The notes under the pieces: model-generated
What the model saw: the letters and a program-made list of their open reading frames with translations, nothing else
What the model was told of the DNA's origin: nothing
Databases searched by the model: none
In this document: positions 1 through 5,454 of the stretch, piece by piece
Numbering within the stretch: the stretch's first letter is position 1
How the letters are laid out: every line of letters begins with the position of its first letter
Made by a program: the position numbers and the translations under genes
Assembly (NCBI GenBank): GCA_946629475.1
Contig: CAMOXX010000157.1
Span: forward strand, 1-6,556
Length of the DNA: 6,556 nt
Origin: an uncultured Blautia sp.
Lineage (GTDB): Bacteria; Bacillota; Clostridia; Lachnospirales; Lachnospiraceae
Reading direction: 5' to 3'

Positions 1-103
1 GCAGATGCTCCTGCTCAATCTCCTGGTTTCCATATTCATATGCAATCTTCTCCAGTTTCTGAACCGCCTGGATAGAATTCTGCGTAAATTTGCTGAGATT
101 CAT
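1..103 (-). CDS. clpB: ClpB disaggregase, N-terminal fragment (runs off left edge)
   Basis: Only the first 34 codons are present; the gene continues beyond position 1. The peptide starts MNLSKFTQNSIQAVQ and goes on through an IAYEYGNQEIEQEHL stretch. This is the usual opening of the ClpB N-terminal (Clp_N) domain, with the conserved 'A..YGNQEIE.EHL' helix region. ClpB is a cytoplasmic AAA+ ATPase that pulls proteins out of aggregates together with DnaK/DnaJ/GrpE. The ATG start (103-101) is well supported: an AGGAGG ribosome binding site (111-116 on this strand) lies 7 nt upstream. A consensus promoter and a CIRCE operator lie directly upstream, which fits a heat-shock gene. ClpC/ClpA also carry Clp_N repeats, but this N-terminal pattern and the CIRCE control favour ClpB. 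The ATPase domains cannot be checked here. Confidence 0.88.
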   Translation of the reverse strand, partial: MNLSKFTQNSIQAVQKLEKIAYEYGNQEIEQEHL

Positions 104-108
104 AGTTA

Positions 109-118
109 CACCTCCTTT
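109..118 (-). promoter_or_regulatory. Strong ribosome binding site of clpB
   Basis: The minus strand reads AAAGGAGGTG, almost a perfect anti-Shine-Dalgarno match, ending 5 nt before the clpB ATG. It fixes the start codon of the partial gene. Confidence 0.85.
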
Positions 119-132
119 GATCTCTCTTGATC
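116..132 (-). promoter_or_regulatory. Possible CtsR-like heptad direct repeat upstream of clpB
   Basis: On the minus strand two heptads, GATCAAG and GATCAAA, are separated by 3 nt (AGA), so they repeat every 10 bp. The known CtsR operator is two RGTCAAA heptads separated by 3 nt. These heptads match at 5 and 6 of 7 positions, but both have A in place of the conserved G at position 2. The site lies between the -10 box and the ribosome binding site, where CtsR operators often sit, and clp genes are the usual CtsR targets. It is a candidate only: the shared mismatch weakens it and the repeat could be chance. Confidence 0.35.
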
Positions 133-139
133 TACAGGA

Positions 140-168
140 AGTATAACACGCATTGTTAGCACTGTCAA
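140..168 (-). promoter_or_regulatory. Consensus sigma-A-type promoter of clpB
   Basis: On the minus strand a perfect -35 box TTGACA (163-168) is followed, after exactly 17 bp, by TATACT (140-145), a near-consensus -10. Transcription would start near position 133 and give a leader of about 30 nt. The -35 box overlaps the CIRCE inverted repeat, so a bound HrcA repressor would block RNA polymerase directly. Confidence 0.85.
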
Positions 169-182
169 TAGGTGAGTGCTAA
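156..182. promoter_or_regulatory. CIRCE element (HrcA operator)
   Basis: The plus strand reads TTAGCACTG, then a 9-bp spacer, then GAGTGCTAA. The CIRCE consensus is TTAGCACTC-N9-GAGTGCTAA, so 17 of 18 arm positions match and the spacer is exact. HrcA binds this element and represses class I heat-shock genes, typically groESL and the hrcA-grpE-dnaK operon, and in some Gram-positive bacteria clpB. It overlaps the -35 box of clpB and also the stop codon (179-181) of the upstream secreted-protein gene. Confidence 0.92.
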
Positions 183-1768
183 TTCTTTTTTGACAACGCT
201 TCCATACATCTCAGATAGATTCTCTTGTATGTGCGGGGCGTATAGTGAATCCCGTCGTCAAAGCCGCTGTCCTCCCCGTGTGCTCCCGCATCCGTGCTGT
301 AGCCTGTCCTCATCAGCATTGTATAAGAATTGATAAATGTGTAGACACCCCGGAGCCCTGTACATATTTTTCCGTTAAAGGCCCGGATTTTCCATTCCTT
401 CCGGTCCGAACCGATCGCCTTCATAGCTCTGACACTGTTCACCGGATTCACCGACATATAAAACAGCCTGCAGTTGCTGTCATGCAGCTCCGGCGCTATA
501 TCCATCATGTATGAAATATATTTATCCGCAACCTTGTAAGGGTCATTTACCAGGTTGTTAATGCCCAGATTAAAAATCACGGCAATCGGCCGTTCATCCT
601 TTTCATCTGTCCCGTCAATTTCATCGATAAGCTTATCATATGCAGTATCCTGCAGCCATGAGAGGCCCTTTCCCACTTTGCCGATGAAAACAACATCATT
701 CTGATAATCAAGTCCTGCCTTTTTCAGGGTTCTCTCCATTCGAACTGTGCGCGAATCTCCCACAAAAATGATCTTTTTGTAACCTGATACATCCGGCGCA
801 GAAAGCTGCTCATTTGTGAGATCTTCCTCCTCACTTCTCTGCATTAGAACAGCATACAGGTGGGTCGTGCCTTTCAGGCCGGACAAATCCTGATATGCTT
901 CATACCAAAGCTGTACCGGCCTCCTTTGACTCATAAATATCCCCTTCTTTTTCCCCCAGCCCATAAAAGTACAGCCGGCAGGATTATCCATGGCAGGAAG
1001 CGTATAATTCGAACCCTCCGAAACCGTCACGGTTCGGTAAACCTTTCCGTTATTATAATGAAGAACCACTTTCGCCTTCGGCTCTTCCGGTGTTGTAAAT
1101 CCCGCAGTGTATGCACCGCCCAGGCATGTCACCGTCTTGTATCCATTGTTTTTGTGCTTTCCTTTTCCCTTTGCCTGAATTCGGAAGCTGTATTTCTGTC
1201 CTTTTTCCAGATTTGTAATTGTCAGCGAAAGCTGATTCGCCGGAAGATATTTCGTCCTTACCGTTGATGAGCCGAATCCCGACCCCATCACCCACTGCAC
1301 CCTGTAACCGGATGCTGCATCCGTCTTCTTCCATTTGAGAACCGCCCCTGTTCCTCCATCTGACTTACAGACAGTAAACTTCGGTGTAGATACCTTAACT
1401 ATGTAAAACTTACCTGAAGCGATTGTTCGTCCCGAAGTGTTTCTCGCTGTGACAGTATACTCGAACACTTTTCCGGCATCAGCTGATCCTGTCTGCATGT
1501 CTTCAAACGATGTGTCTTCCGTTGTTTCCCTGACCGCTTTCTTTTTCAGGATCGTTCCGTCAGGTGCAGCGTCTGTTCTGGTTACAACATAGTCCGCTGC
1601 CTCGCTCACCGGATTCCAGCTCAAAAGAACACTGGAGTTCTTCTGCACCTTTTTTACGAACTTGATCTTCGCTGTTTCAGCCTTCACCTGACCCGCGATG
1701 ACAAATACCGGCACAAACATCAATAAAAGCATCAGAAGAGCCAGGACTCTCTCTTTTTTTGTTTTCAT
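179..1768 (-). CDS. Secreted protein: FN3-like domains, InlB-type repeat and C-terminal SGNH/GDSL hydrolase
   Basis: This 529-aa protein has a signal peptide: Lys/Arg-rich residues 1-7, a hydrophobic core at about 8-26 and a likely cleavage after VKA (residue 30). Residues 33-125 and 127-227 look like two fibronectin type III-like beta domains ('VLLSWNPVSEAADYVV', 'AVLKWKKTDAASGYRVQW'). Residues 233-309 follow the Listeria-Bacteroides (InlB B) repeat pattern, ending FMGW...HLYAVL with extra residues between. Residues 331-525 resemble an SGNH hydrolase: GDSR (337-340, candidate nucleophile S339), G366/G368, GINN (402-405) and DGIH (505-508, candidate Asp/His pair). Such domains often remove acyl groups from glycans, but the substrate cannot be read here. 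There is no LPXTG motif or C-terminal membrane segment, so it is probably released or loosely wall-associated. The start is supported by AGGGGAG 7 nt upstream. The gene runs in tandem with clpB, with no terminator visible between them. Confidence 0.85.
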   Translation of the reverse strand: MKTKKERVLALLMLLLMFVPVFVIAGQVKAETAKIKFVKKVQKNSSVLLSWNPVSEAADYVVTRTDAAPDGTILKKKAVRETTEDTSFEDMQTGSADAGKVFEYTVTARNTSGRTIASGKFYIVKVSTPKFTVCKSDGGTGAVLKWKKTDAASGYRVQWVMGSGFGSSTVRTKYLPANQLSLTITNLEKGQKYSFRIQAKGKGKHKNNGYKTVTCLGGAYTAGFTTPEEPKAKVVLHYNNGKVYRTVTVSEGSNYTLPAMDNPAGCTFMGWGKKKGIFMSQRRPVQLWYEAYQDLSGLKGTTHLYAVLMQRSEEEDLTNEQLSAPDVSGYKKIIFVGDSRTVRMERTLKKAGLDYQNDVVFIGKVGKGLSWLQDTAYDKLIDEIDGTDEKDERPIAVIFNLGINNLVNDPYKVADKYISYMMDIAPELHDSNCRLFYMSVNPVNSVRAMKAIGSDRKEWKIRAFNGKICTGLRGVYTFINSYTMLMRTGYSTDAGAHGEDSGFDDGIHYTPRTYKRIYLRCMEALSKKN

Positions 1769-1791
1769 ATAAGCACTCCCCTATCGTAAAC

Positions 1792-1797
1792 AGTATA
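1792..1797 (-). promoter_or_regulatory. Possible -10 box for the SGNH gene
   Basis: The minus strand reads TATACT, 24 nt before the start codon and just upstream of the AGGGGAG ribosome binding site. No good -35 box lies 16-18 bp further upstream, where the sequence is GC-rich and overlaps the right-hand part of an inverted repeat. The promoter may therefore be weak or activator-dependent, or it may lie elsewhere. Confidence 0.3.
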
Positions 1798-1809
1798 GAT
1801 TAATGTAAC

Positions 1810-1835
1810 TGTTCCGCACCCCTTCAATCGGAACA
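1810..1835. repeat. Inverted repeat TGTTCCG-N12-CGGAACA in a divergent promoter region
   Basis: Two perfect 7-bp arms (1810-1816 and 1829-1835) are separated by 12 bp. They lie between the divergently transcribed SGNH and HAD genes. No T-run follows on either strand, so it is not a terminator. On the minus strand it covers the expected -35 position of the candidate TATACT box at 1792-1797. It could be an operator, but no regulator can be named. Confidence 0.35.
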
Positions 1836-1868
1836 CTTCGCATTTCTCATGTTCAATTATCTTTATTT

Positions 1869-1922
1869 TGCTATACTCAAATAGCTTTGTCAATTGAATT
1901 TATCGGGATGTAATGCTATGAT
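1869..1922 (+). promoter_or_regulatory. Candidate extended -10 promoters of the HAD phosphatase gene
   Basis: Two extended -10 boxes precede the gene. TGCTATACT (1869-1877) has no clear -35 box and would give a leader of about 60 nt. TGCTATGAT (1914-1922) has a partial -35, TTGAAT (1894-1899), at 17-bp spacing and would give a leader of only about 16 nt. Either could work; the sequence does not decide between them. Confidence 0.45.
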
Positions 1923-1944
1923 TCAAGGCAAAGGAGTATATATC

Positions 1945-2766
1945 ATGAAGAAAAAAGCCATATTTCTCGATCTCGACGGAACACTTTTAAATGACCGCAA
2001 GGAAATCACGCCCGGAAACCGGTCCGCGATTGAGCAGGCACTTTCCGCAGGGCATCTGATTATTATCACCAGCGGACGTCCTCTCGTCAGTACCGCCCCG
2101 CAGGCGGACGCTCTCGGCCTCAACCGCCCCGGATGTTATGTGATTGCATGCAACGGAAGTGTCTTTTTCGACAATGCCAAAAAGGAAGTGATCAGCTCCG
2201 AAACACTTCCGCTCTCCGTCGTGCAGGCTGTTTTTGCCGAAGCGGAAAAGCGCGGAATACATATCCAGACCTACGACGAGGCCAAAGTCCTGGTCGAGCC
2301 GCGCTGTGCCACAGATAATGTTAAAGAGTACTGCCGCCGTATCAAAATGGAGTGGGGGATCATTGACAATATCCGGAATCTGAATAGAGAACCCGAAAAA
2401 ATGCTCGCAATCGATTTTCAGAGGAGAGAACCTCTGGATCATTTCTGTGAATGGATTTCGGATCATCATGGGGATATTCTGGACACTTATTATTCCAACG
2501 CGCATTACGTTGAAATTGTGAAGAAGGGAATCAATAAAGGAGAGGCCATTCTGCGGATGGCAGAGCTTCTCGGCGTCCCGAGAGAGGACACCATCTCCGC
2601 GGGTGATGCGCAGAATGACATTTTCATGATTCGTTCCGCGCATCTGGGCGCCGCTATGGCTAATGCCGATCCCGAAGTAAAGGCAGCTGCGGATTATATC
2701 ACGCAGCATGACAATAATCATGACGGCATTGCTGAGATCCTTGAAAAATACGTGCTTCAGGCCTGA
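1945..2766 (+). CDS. Cof-type HAD-superfamily phosphatase
   Basis: This 273-aa cytoplasmic hydrolase belongs to the Cof/YidA group of HAD phosphatases. These use an Asp nucleophile and Mg2+ to dephosphorylate small phosphorylated metabolites such as sugar phosphates or cofactor intermediates. All four HAD motifs are visible: DLDGT at 9-13 (D9 nucleophile, D11 acid/base), ITSGRP at 41-46 (motif II), K198 in 'KKGINKGEAI' (motif III) and GDAQND at 220-225 (motif IV). The CNGS at 69-72 and the C-terminal 'MANADPEVKAAADYIT...HDGIAEIL' are typical of the group, and the length is normal. I chose ATG 1945 over an in-frame TTG at 1894 because AAAGGAG (1930-1936) lies 8 nt upstream and the protein then opens MKKKAIFLDLDG, as its relatives do. 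The exact substrate is unknown; proximity to rhaB does not by itself tie it to rhamnose. The 3' end overlaps the convergent AraC-type gene by 10 bp. Confidence 0.92.
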   Translation: MKKKAIFLDLDGTLLNDRKEITPGNRSAIEQALSAGHLIIITSGRPLVSTAPQADALGLNRPGCYVIACNGSVFFDNAKKEVISSETLPLSVVQAVFAEAEKRGIHIQTYDEAKVLVEPRCATDNVKEYCRRIKMEWGIIDNIRNLNREPEKMLAIDFQRREPLDHFCEWISDHHGDILDTYYSNAHYVEIVKKGINKGEAILRMAELLGVPREDTISAGDAQNDIFMIRSAHLGAAMANADPEVKAAADYITQHDNNHDGIAEILEKYVLQA

Positions 2767-2774
2767 AGGCGTAT
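2744..2774 (-). terminator. Palindromic terminator-like hairpin at the convergent gene ends
   Basis: A perfect 14-bp palindrome, CTTCAGGCCTGAAG (2755-2768), is flanked by ATACG (2748-2752) and CGTAT (2770-2774). Read on the minus strand this folds as 5 bp, a 1x2 internal loop and 5 bp around a GGCC loop, followed by TATTTTTC. That resembles an intrinsic terminator for the AraC-type gene. The hairpin overlaps the last codons of both genes. On the plus strand the nearest T-run (2782-2786) is 8 bp beyond the stem, so termination of the HAD transcript is less convincing. Confidence 0.5.
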
Positions 2775-3743
2775 CAGCCGGTTTTTGGAATATCTGCCCC
2801 GGTATACCCTGGGGGTCGTTCCGTACTTATCCCGGAAAACCTTGTGGAAATAGCTGTTGTTCTCGTATCCTACTTCCTGCACGATATCGTTGATCGGCAG
2901 ATCCGTATCGCACAGAAGCATCACTGCCTTCACCAGCCTCTTTTGCTGCAGGAGCTCTTTAAAATTGTATCCAAGCGTCTTTTTGATCAGGCGGCTCAGA
3001 GCATGCATCGGAAGGTGCAGGATCATGCACAGCTCCGTAAGCGTTCCGGTTTTATAATTATCTTCAATATACCAGAGCGTTGTCATCGCAATCAGATTGT
3101 CATACCTGCTCGGCTGCCGCATCATCGCATGCGGCAGATTGTCAAGAAAATAGAACATAATCAGCGCGGTCACCGTATGGTTGAATCTGGAAGGATCCTG
3201 CGCATCCTTTTCCAGCGAATCCAGCATATTGTCCAGAAGCACTCTCACCTGCATGGAATCGGCGGCTTTGAAATGGAGATACTCTCCTTTATACTCTTCA
3301 TCCAGAAGCAGGCTGATCATGAACTTTGTCGGGATGTCATCCATCCCCGCCAGACTCTGAAAGCGCTCCAGGTATTCCGGAAGAATCGCGATCCTCAGTA
3401 TAAAGTCATCCTCCCCCGCCGGAAGGATCTCATGACTGCTGAACCGATTGATAAAGAGTATCTCCCATTTTTCGAGCGCCACTTTTTTTCCTTCAATCAA
3501 ATTGACAGCTCTTCCTGAAATCATGATTAAGCATTCCGCATACTCATGCCCATTGCCCGAAATCTCACTGAAGTCCCTGTATAATCCGTAGGAAACCTGC
3601 CGCCCGTTGGCAAACATACTCTTCGTCTCAAAAAGATCTCTGTATTCTTCCTTTTTTAAAGCTGCCTTTTCCGCTCCTCCCTTTAAGGTCCTTTTTTTTG
3701 CCTCAAGAATTTCTCTCAGCTCTTCCAAACGCTCTTTCTCCAT
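2757..3743 (-). CDS. AraC-family transcriptional regulator with cupin-like sensor domain
   Basis: This 328-aa regulator has a C-terminal AraC/XylS DNA-binding domain at about 215-318. The first helix-turn-helix lies around 233-258 ('TLTELCMILHLPMHALSRLIKKTLG') and the second around 283-305 ('PINDIVQEVGYENNSYFHKVF'), followed by the family signature FRDKYGTTPRVYR. Residues about 45-125 fit a cupin-like AraC sensing domain ('AECLIMISGRAVNLIEGKKVALEKWEILFI...SSHEILP'), which in this family often binds a sugar. Residues 1-38 form a charged, Lys/Glu-rich, probably helical extension. The ATG has only a modest ribosome binding site, GAAAGG, 11 nt upstream. The gene lies 81 bp downstream of rhaB on the same strand, behind a terminator, and has no clear promoter of its own. 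Regulation of rhamnose genes is plausible from position but not shown. Confidence 0.88.
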   Translation of the reverse strand: MEKERLEELREILEAKKRTLKGGAEKAALKKEEYRDLFETKSMFANGRQVSYGLYRDFSEISGNGHEYAECLIMISGRAVNLIEGKKVALEKWEILFINRFSSHEILPAGEDDFILRIAILPEYLERFQSLAGMDDIPTKFMISLLLDEEYKGEYLHFKAADSMQVRVLLDNMLDSLEKDAQDPSRFNHTVTALIMFYFLDNLPHAMMRQPSRYDNLIAMTTLWYIEDNYKTGTLTELCMILHLPMHALSRLIKKTLGYNFKELLQQKRLVKAVMLLCDTDLPINDIVQEVGYENNSYFHKVFRDKYGTTPRVYRGRYSKNRLIRLQA

Positions 3744-3767
3744 AGACGGTGCTGCCTTTCTTTGAAG

Positions 3768-3796
3768 AAAAGGGACGAAGCCATAGGTTCCGTCCC
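3768..3796 (-). terminator. Rho-independent terminator downstream of rhaB
   Basis: On the minus strand GGGACGGAACC, loop TAT, then GGCTTCGTCCC forms an 11-position stem with one G-U wobble and one A-C mismatch. It is followed directly by TTTTCTTC. It begins 28 nt after the rhaB stop codon and ends before the AraC-type gene. It would end most rhaB transcripts, or allow only partial read-through into the regulator. Confidence 0.8.
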
Positions 3797-3824
3797 CCTG
3801 GGGTGCTGAACAGTTACAGATTTT

Positions 3825-5225
3825 TTACCTGTAGATTTTGATATCGAAGGACTCGTGAATGCAGGTGCGCGCGCTTTCGATGGAATCAAATTCTCCCTTT
3901 TGCAGCATCTGTGCAGTAATGTTGCCGATTGCGGTCGCCTCACCCGGGCCGCAGTGGATCTCCTTGCCTGTTGCCTTCGCGGTCAGCTCATTGAGATATC
4001 CTGCGTTCGATCCGCCGCCCACAACATGAATCCGGCTGTATGTCCTTCCGGTCATCTCCTCCAGTTCCTTTGCGGTACGGGCATAGCACTCGGCAAGGCT
4101 CGAGTAGATCACTGTTCCGAGTTCGCCGATCGTTTCCGGAACCGGCTGCCCGGTACGGTGGCAGTATGCTCTTACTTCCTGTGTCATGTTGGCAGGAGAC
4201 AGGAAGCACTCATCGTTTGCATCCACACGGGACGGAAAATCTTTGCATTCTTCCGCCATCGAGCAGATCTCGGCGAAGCTGTATTTATCGTTAAACTCGT
4301 GCCTCACCGACTGAATCATCCAGAGACCCATGATGTTCTTCAGATAGCGGAATCGTCCGGCGTATCCTCCCTCATTGGTCAGGTTCAGCTCGCAGCTCTT
4401 TTTCGAGCAGTCCGGAGTCATACGCTCGATTCCCATAAGGGACCAGGTTCCTGAACTGATGTAGATAAAATCGTCATCGTTTGCCGGTACCGCAAGGACT
4501 GCCGACCCGGTATCGTGGGTCGCGGGAGCCACAACCTCAAGGTCAAACCCAACCTCCGCCTGTACCTCAGGTGTAAGATGCCCGATCACCGTGCCCGGCA
4601 TGATCAGCTTCTGGAATATTCTCCGCGGATAGCCGAGCCTGTCGATCAGCTCATAATCCCATTCCTTGGTATCGGCCTTCACCAGCTGGCCTGTTGTAGC
4701 CTCTGTATACTCACAGGTTTTCTGCCCGGAGAGCAGATAGTGGAAATAGTCGGGAACATGGAGCATGGTGCATGCTTTTTCGAGATATTCCGGATGTTCC
4801 TTTTTGACGGCCATCAGCTGGTAAACCGTATTGAAAATGGCTTTCTGGATACCTGTCCGCGCGTACAGCTCGTCCTGGGGAACGATCTTATAAACCTCCT
4901 CGTCCATCCCGTCGGTTCTGTGGTCACGGTATCCGACAAAATCTCCGACCACATTATCATTTTCATCCAGAAGAACAAAATCAACACCCCAGGTATCGAC
5001 TCCCATGCTTACCGGTACTTTTCCCAGCTCACGGCATTTTTTCATCCCGTCGAGAATCTCCCGGAACAATCTGTCGAATTCCCAGCACAGATGCCCGTTT
5101 TTCTTTACCATTCCGTTTTCAAAACGATGAATCTCCTCAAGCTCCATACGGCCATTTTCCAGATGGCCAAGGATGAGGCGGCCGCTTGAAGCGCCGATAT
5201 CAACTGCAAGATAATATGTAGCCAT
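3825..5225 (-). CDS. rhaB: Rhamnulokinase (L-rhamnulose kinase)
   Basis: This 466-aa cytoplasmic FGGY-family kinase transfers phosphate from ATP to L-rhamnulose, giving L-rhamnulose 1-phosphate, the second step of L-rhamnose breakdown. It follows the RhaB family closely: DIGASSGR at 9-16 (phosphate-binding loop), 'HRFENG' at 33-38, VDTWGVDF at 76-83, GYRDHRT at 98-104, THDTGSA at 236-242 with D238 the likely catalytic base, SSGTWSLMG at 257-265, 'LTNEGG' and 'RYLKNIMGLW' at about 282-302, and the ATP-site GGGSNAGYLNEL at 403-414. E. coli RhaB is slightly longer because of its C-terminal tail. The start is supported by CAGGAGG about 10 nt upstream. The gene is divergent from a LacI-type regulator, and a terminator separates it from the AraC-type gene. 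Rhamnose isomerase and aldolase are not in the window. Fuculose or xylulose kinase is less likely given the RhaB-type motifs. Confidence 0.95.
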   Translation of the reverse strand: MATYYLAVDIGASSGRLILGHLENGRMELEEIHRFENGMVKKNGHLCWEFDRLFREILDGMKKCRELGKVPVSMGVDTWGVDFVLLDENDNVVGDFVGYRDHRTDGMDEEVYKIVPQDELYARTGIQKAIFNTVYQLMAVKKEHPEYLEKACTMLHVPDYFHYLLSGQKTCEYTEATTGQLVKADTKEWDYELIDRLGYPRRIFQKLIMPGTVIGHLTPEVQAEVGFDLEVVAPATHDTGSAVLAVPANDDDFIYISSGTWSLMGIERMTPDCSKKSCELNLTNEGGYAGRFRYLKNIMGLWMIQSVRHEFNDKYSFAEICSMAEECKDFPSRVDANDECFLSPANMTQEVRAYCHRTGQPVPETIGELGTVIYSSLAECYARTAKELEEMTGRTYSRIHVVGGGSNAGYLNELTAKATGKEIHCGPGEATAIGNITAQMLQKGEFDSIESARTCIHESFDIKIYR

Positions 5226-5266
5226 AGCGAATCAACCTCCTGTGCGTTGTTTTTAAGCCTGCCCTT

Positions 5267-5275
5267 ATCATAACA
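5267..5275 (-). promoter_or_regulatory. Extended -10 box of rhaB
   Basis: The minus strand reads TGTTATGAT, an extended -10 element, 41 nt before the rhaB start codon. No good -35 box is found at 16-18 bp spacing, so the promoter may need an activator or rely on the TG extension. The long A/T-rich stretch upstream (about 5300-5340) could act as an UP-type or bent region. Confidence 0.5.
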
Positions 5276-5363
5276 TGTTTTCATCAAATAGAGAAGAACA
5301 ATGTTAAAAAAAACATGCATTTATATTTATTATTGCATTTTTTGCGAGAAAGGTATATATTGA

Positions 5364-5384
5364 TTTTATTGCAATAAAACGTTT
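5364..5384. promoter_or_regulatory. Palindromic operator candidate between rhaB and the LacI-type gene
   Basis: TTTTATTGCAATAAAA (5364-5379) is a perfect 16-bp palindrome. It overlaps by 3 bp a second perfect palindrome, AAACGTTT (5377-5384), whose central CG is typical of LacI-family operators. A further copy of the core TATTGCA occurs at 5331-5337, exactly 36 bp from the copy at 5367-5373. The site lies about 70 bp upstream of the LacI-type start and roughly 100 bp upstream of the rhaB -10 box. The adjacent LacI-family protein is the natural candidate to bind here, for autoregulation, control of rhaB, or both; the AraC-family protein is another. The sequence shows the symmetry; the binding is inferred. 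Confidence 0.55.
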
Positions 5385-5454
5385 CGTTGTCAGCAGAAAT
5401 TGATCATTTTGCACAGTTCTGCCAATATAACACATCAGAATCCAGAGGGATATT

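Noticed and set aside
860..1267. 135-aa plus-strand open frame within the SGNH gene
   Set aside because: No recognisable domain and opposite to a full-length secreted protein with a signal peptide and ordered domains.
1894..1944. Upstream TTG start adding 17 residues to the HAD phosphatase
   Set aside because: The ATG at 1945 has a strong ribosome binding site at the right distance and gives the usual family N-terminus; the TTG region overlaps promoter-like sequence.
1987..2721. 244-aa minus-strand open frame inside the HAD gene
   Set aside because: It is antisense to a gene with all four HAD motifs, has no recognisable motif, and is a frame shadow of codon bias.
2844..3518. 224-aa plus-strand open frame inside the AraC-type gene
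   Set aside because: Antisense shadow; the translation is rich in His/Gln/Arg with no domain, while the opposite strand encodes a clear AraC regulator.
4515..5189. 224-aa plus-strand open frame inside rhaB
   Set aside because: Antisense shadow of a well-conserved kinase; no ribosome binding site or domain seen.
5301..5316. ATGTT-A6-AACAT inverted repeat and nearby AACATGTT (5272-5279)
   Set aside because: Short symmetries in very A/T-rich sequence, expected by chance; the second overlaps the rhaB -10 element and needs no separate explanation.
5374..5387. Catabolite-repression (cre) site around AAAACGTTTC
   Set aside because: With the central CG aligned, the TG and CA outer positions of the cre consensus do not match; a LacI-type operator half is the better reading.
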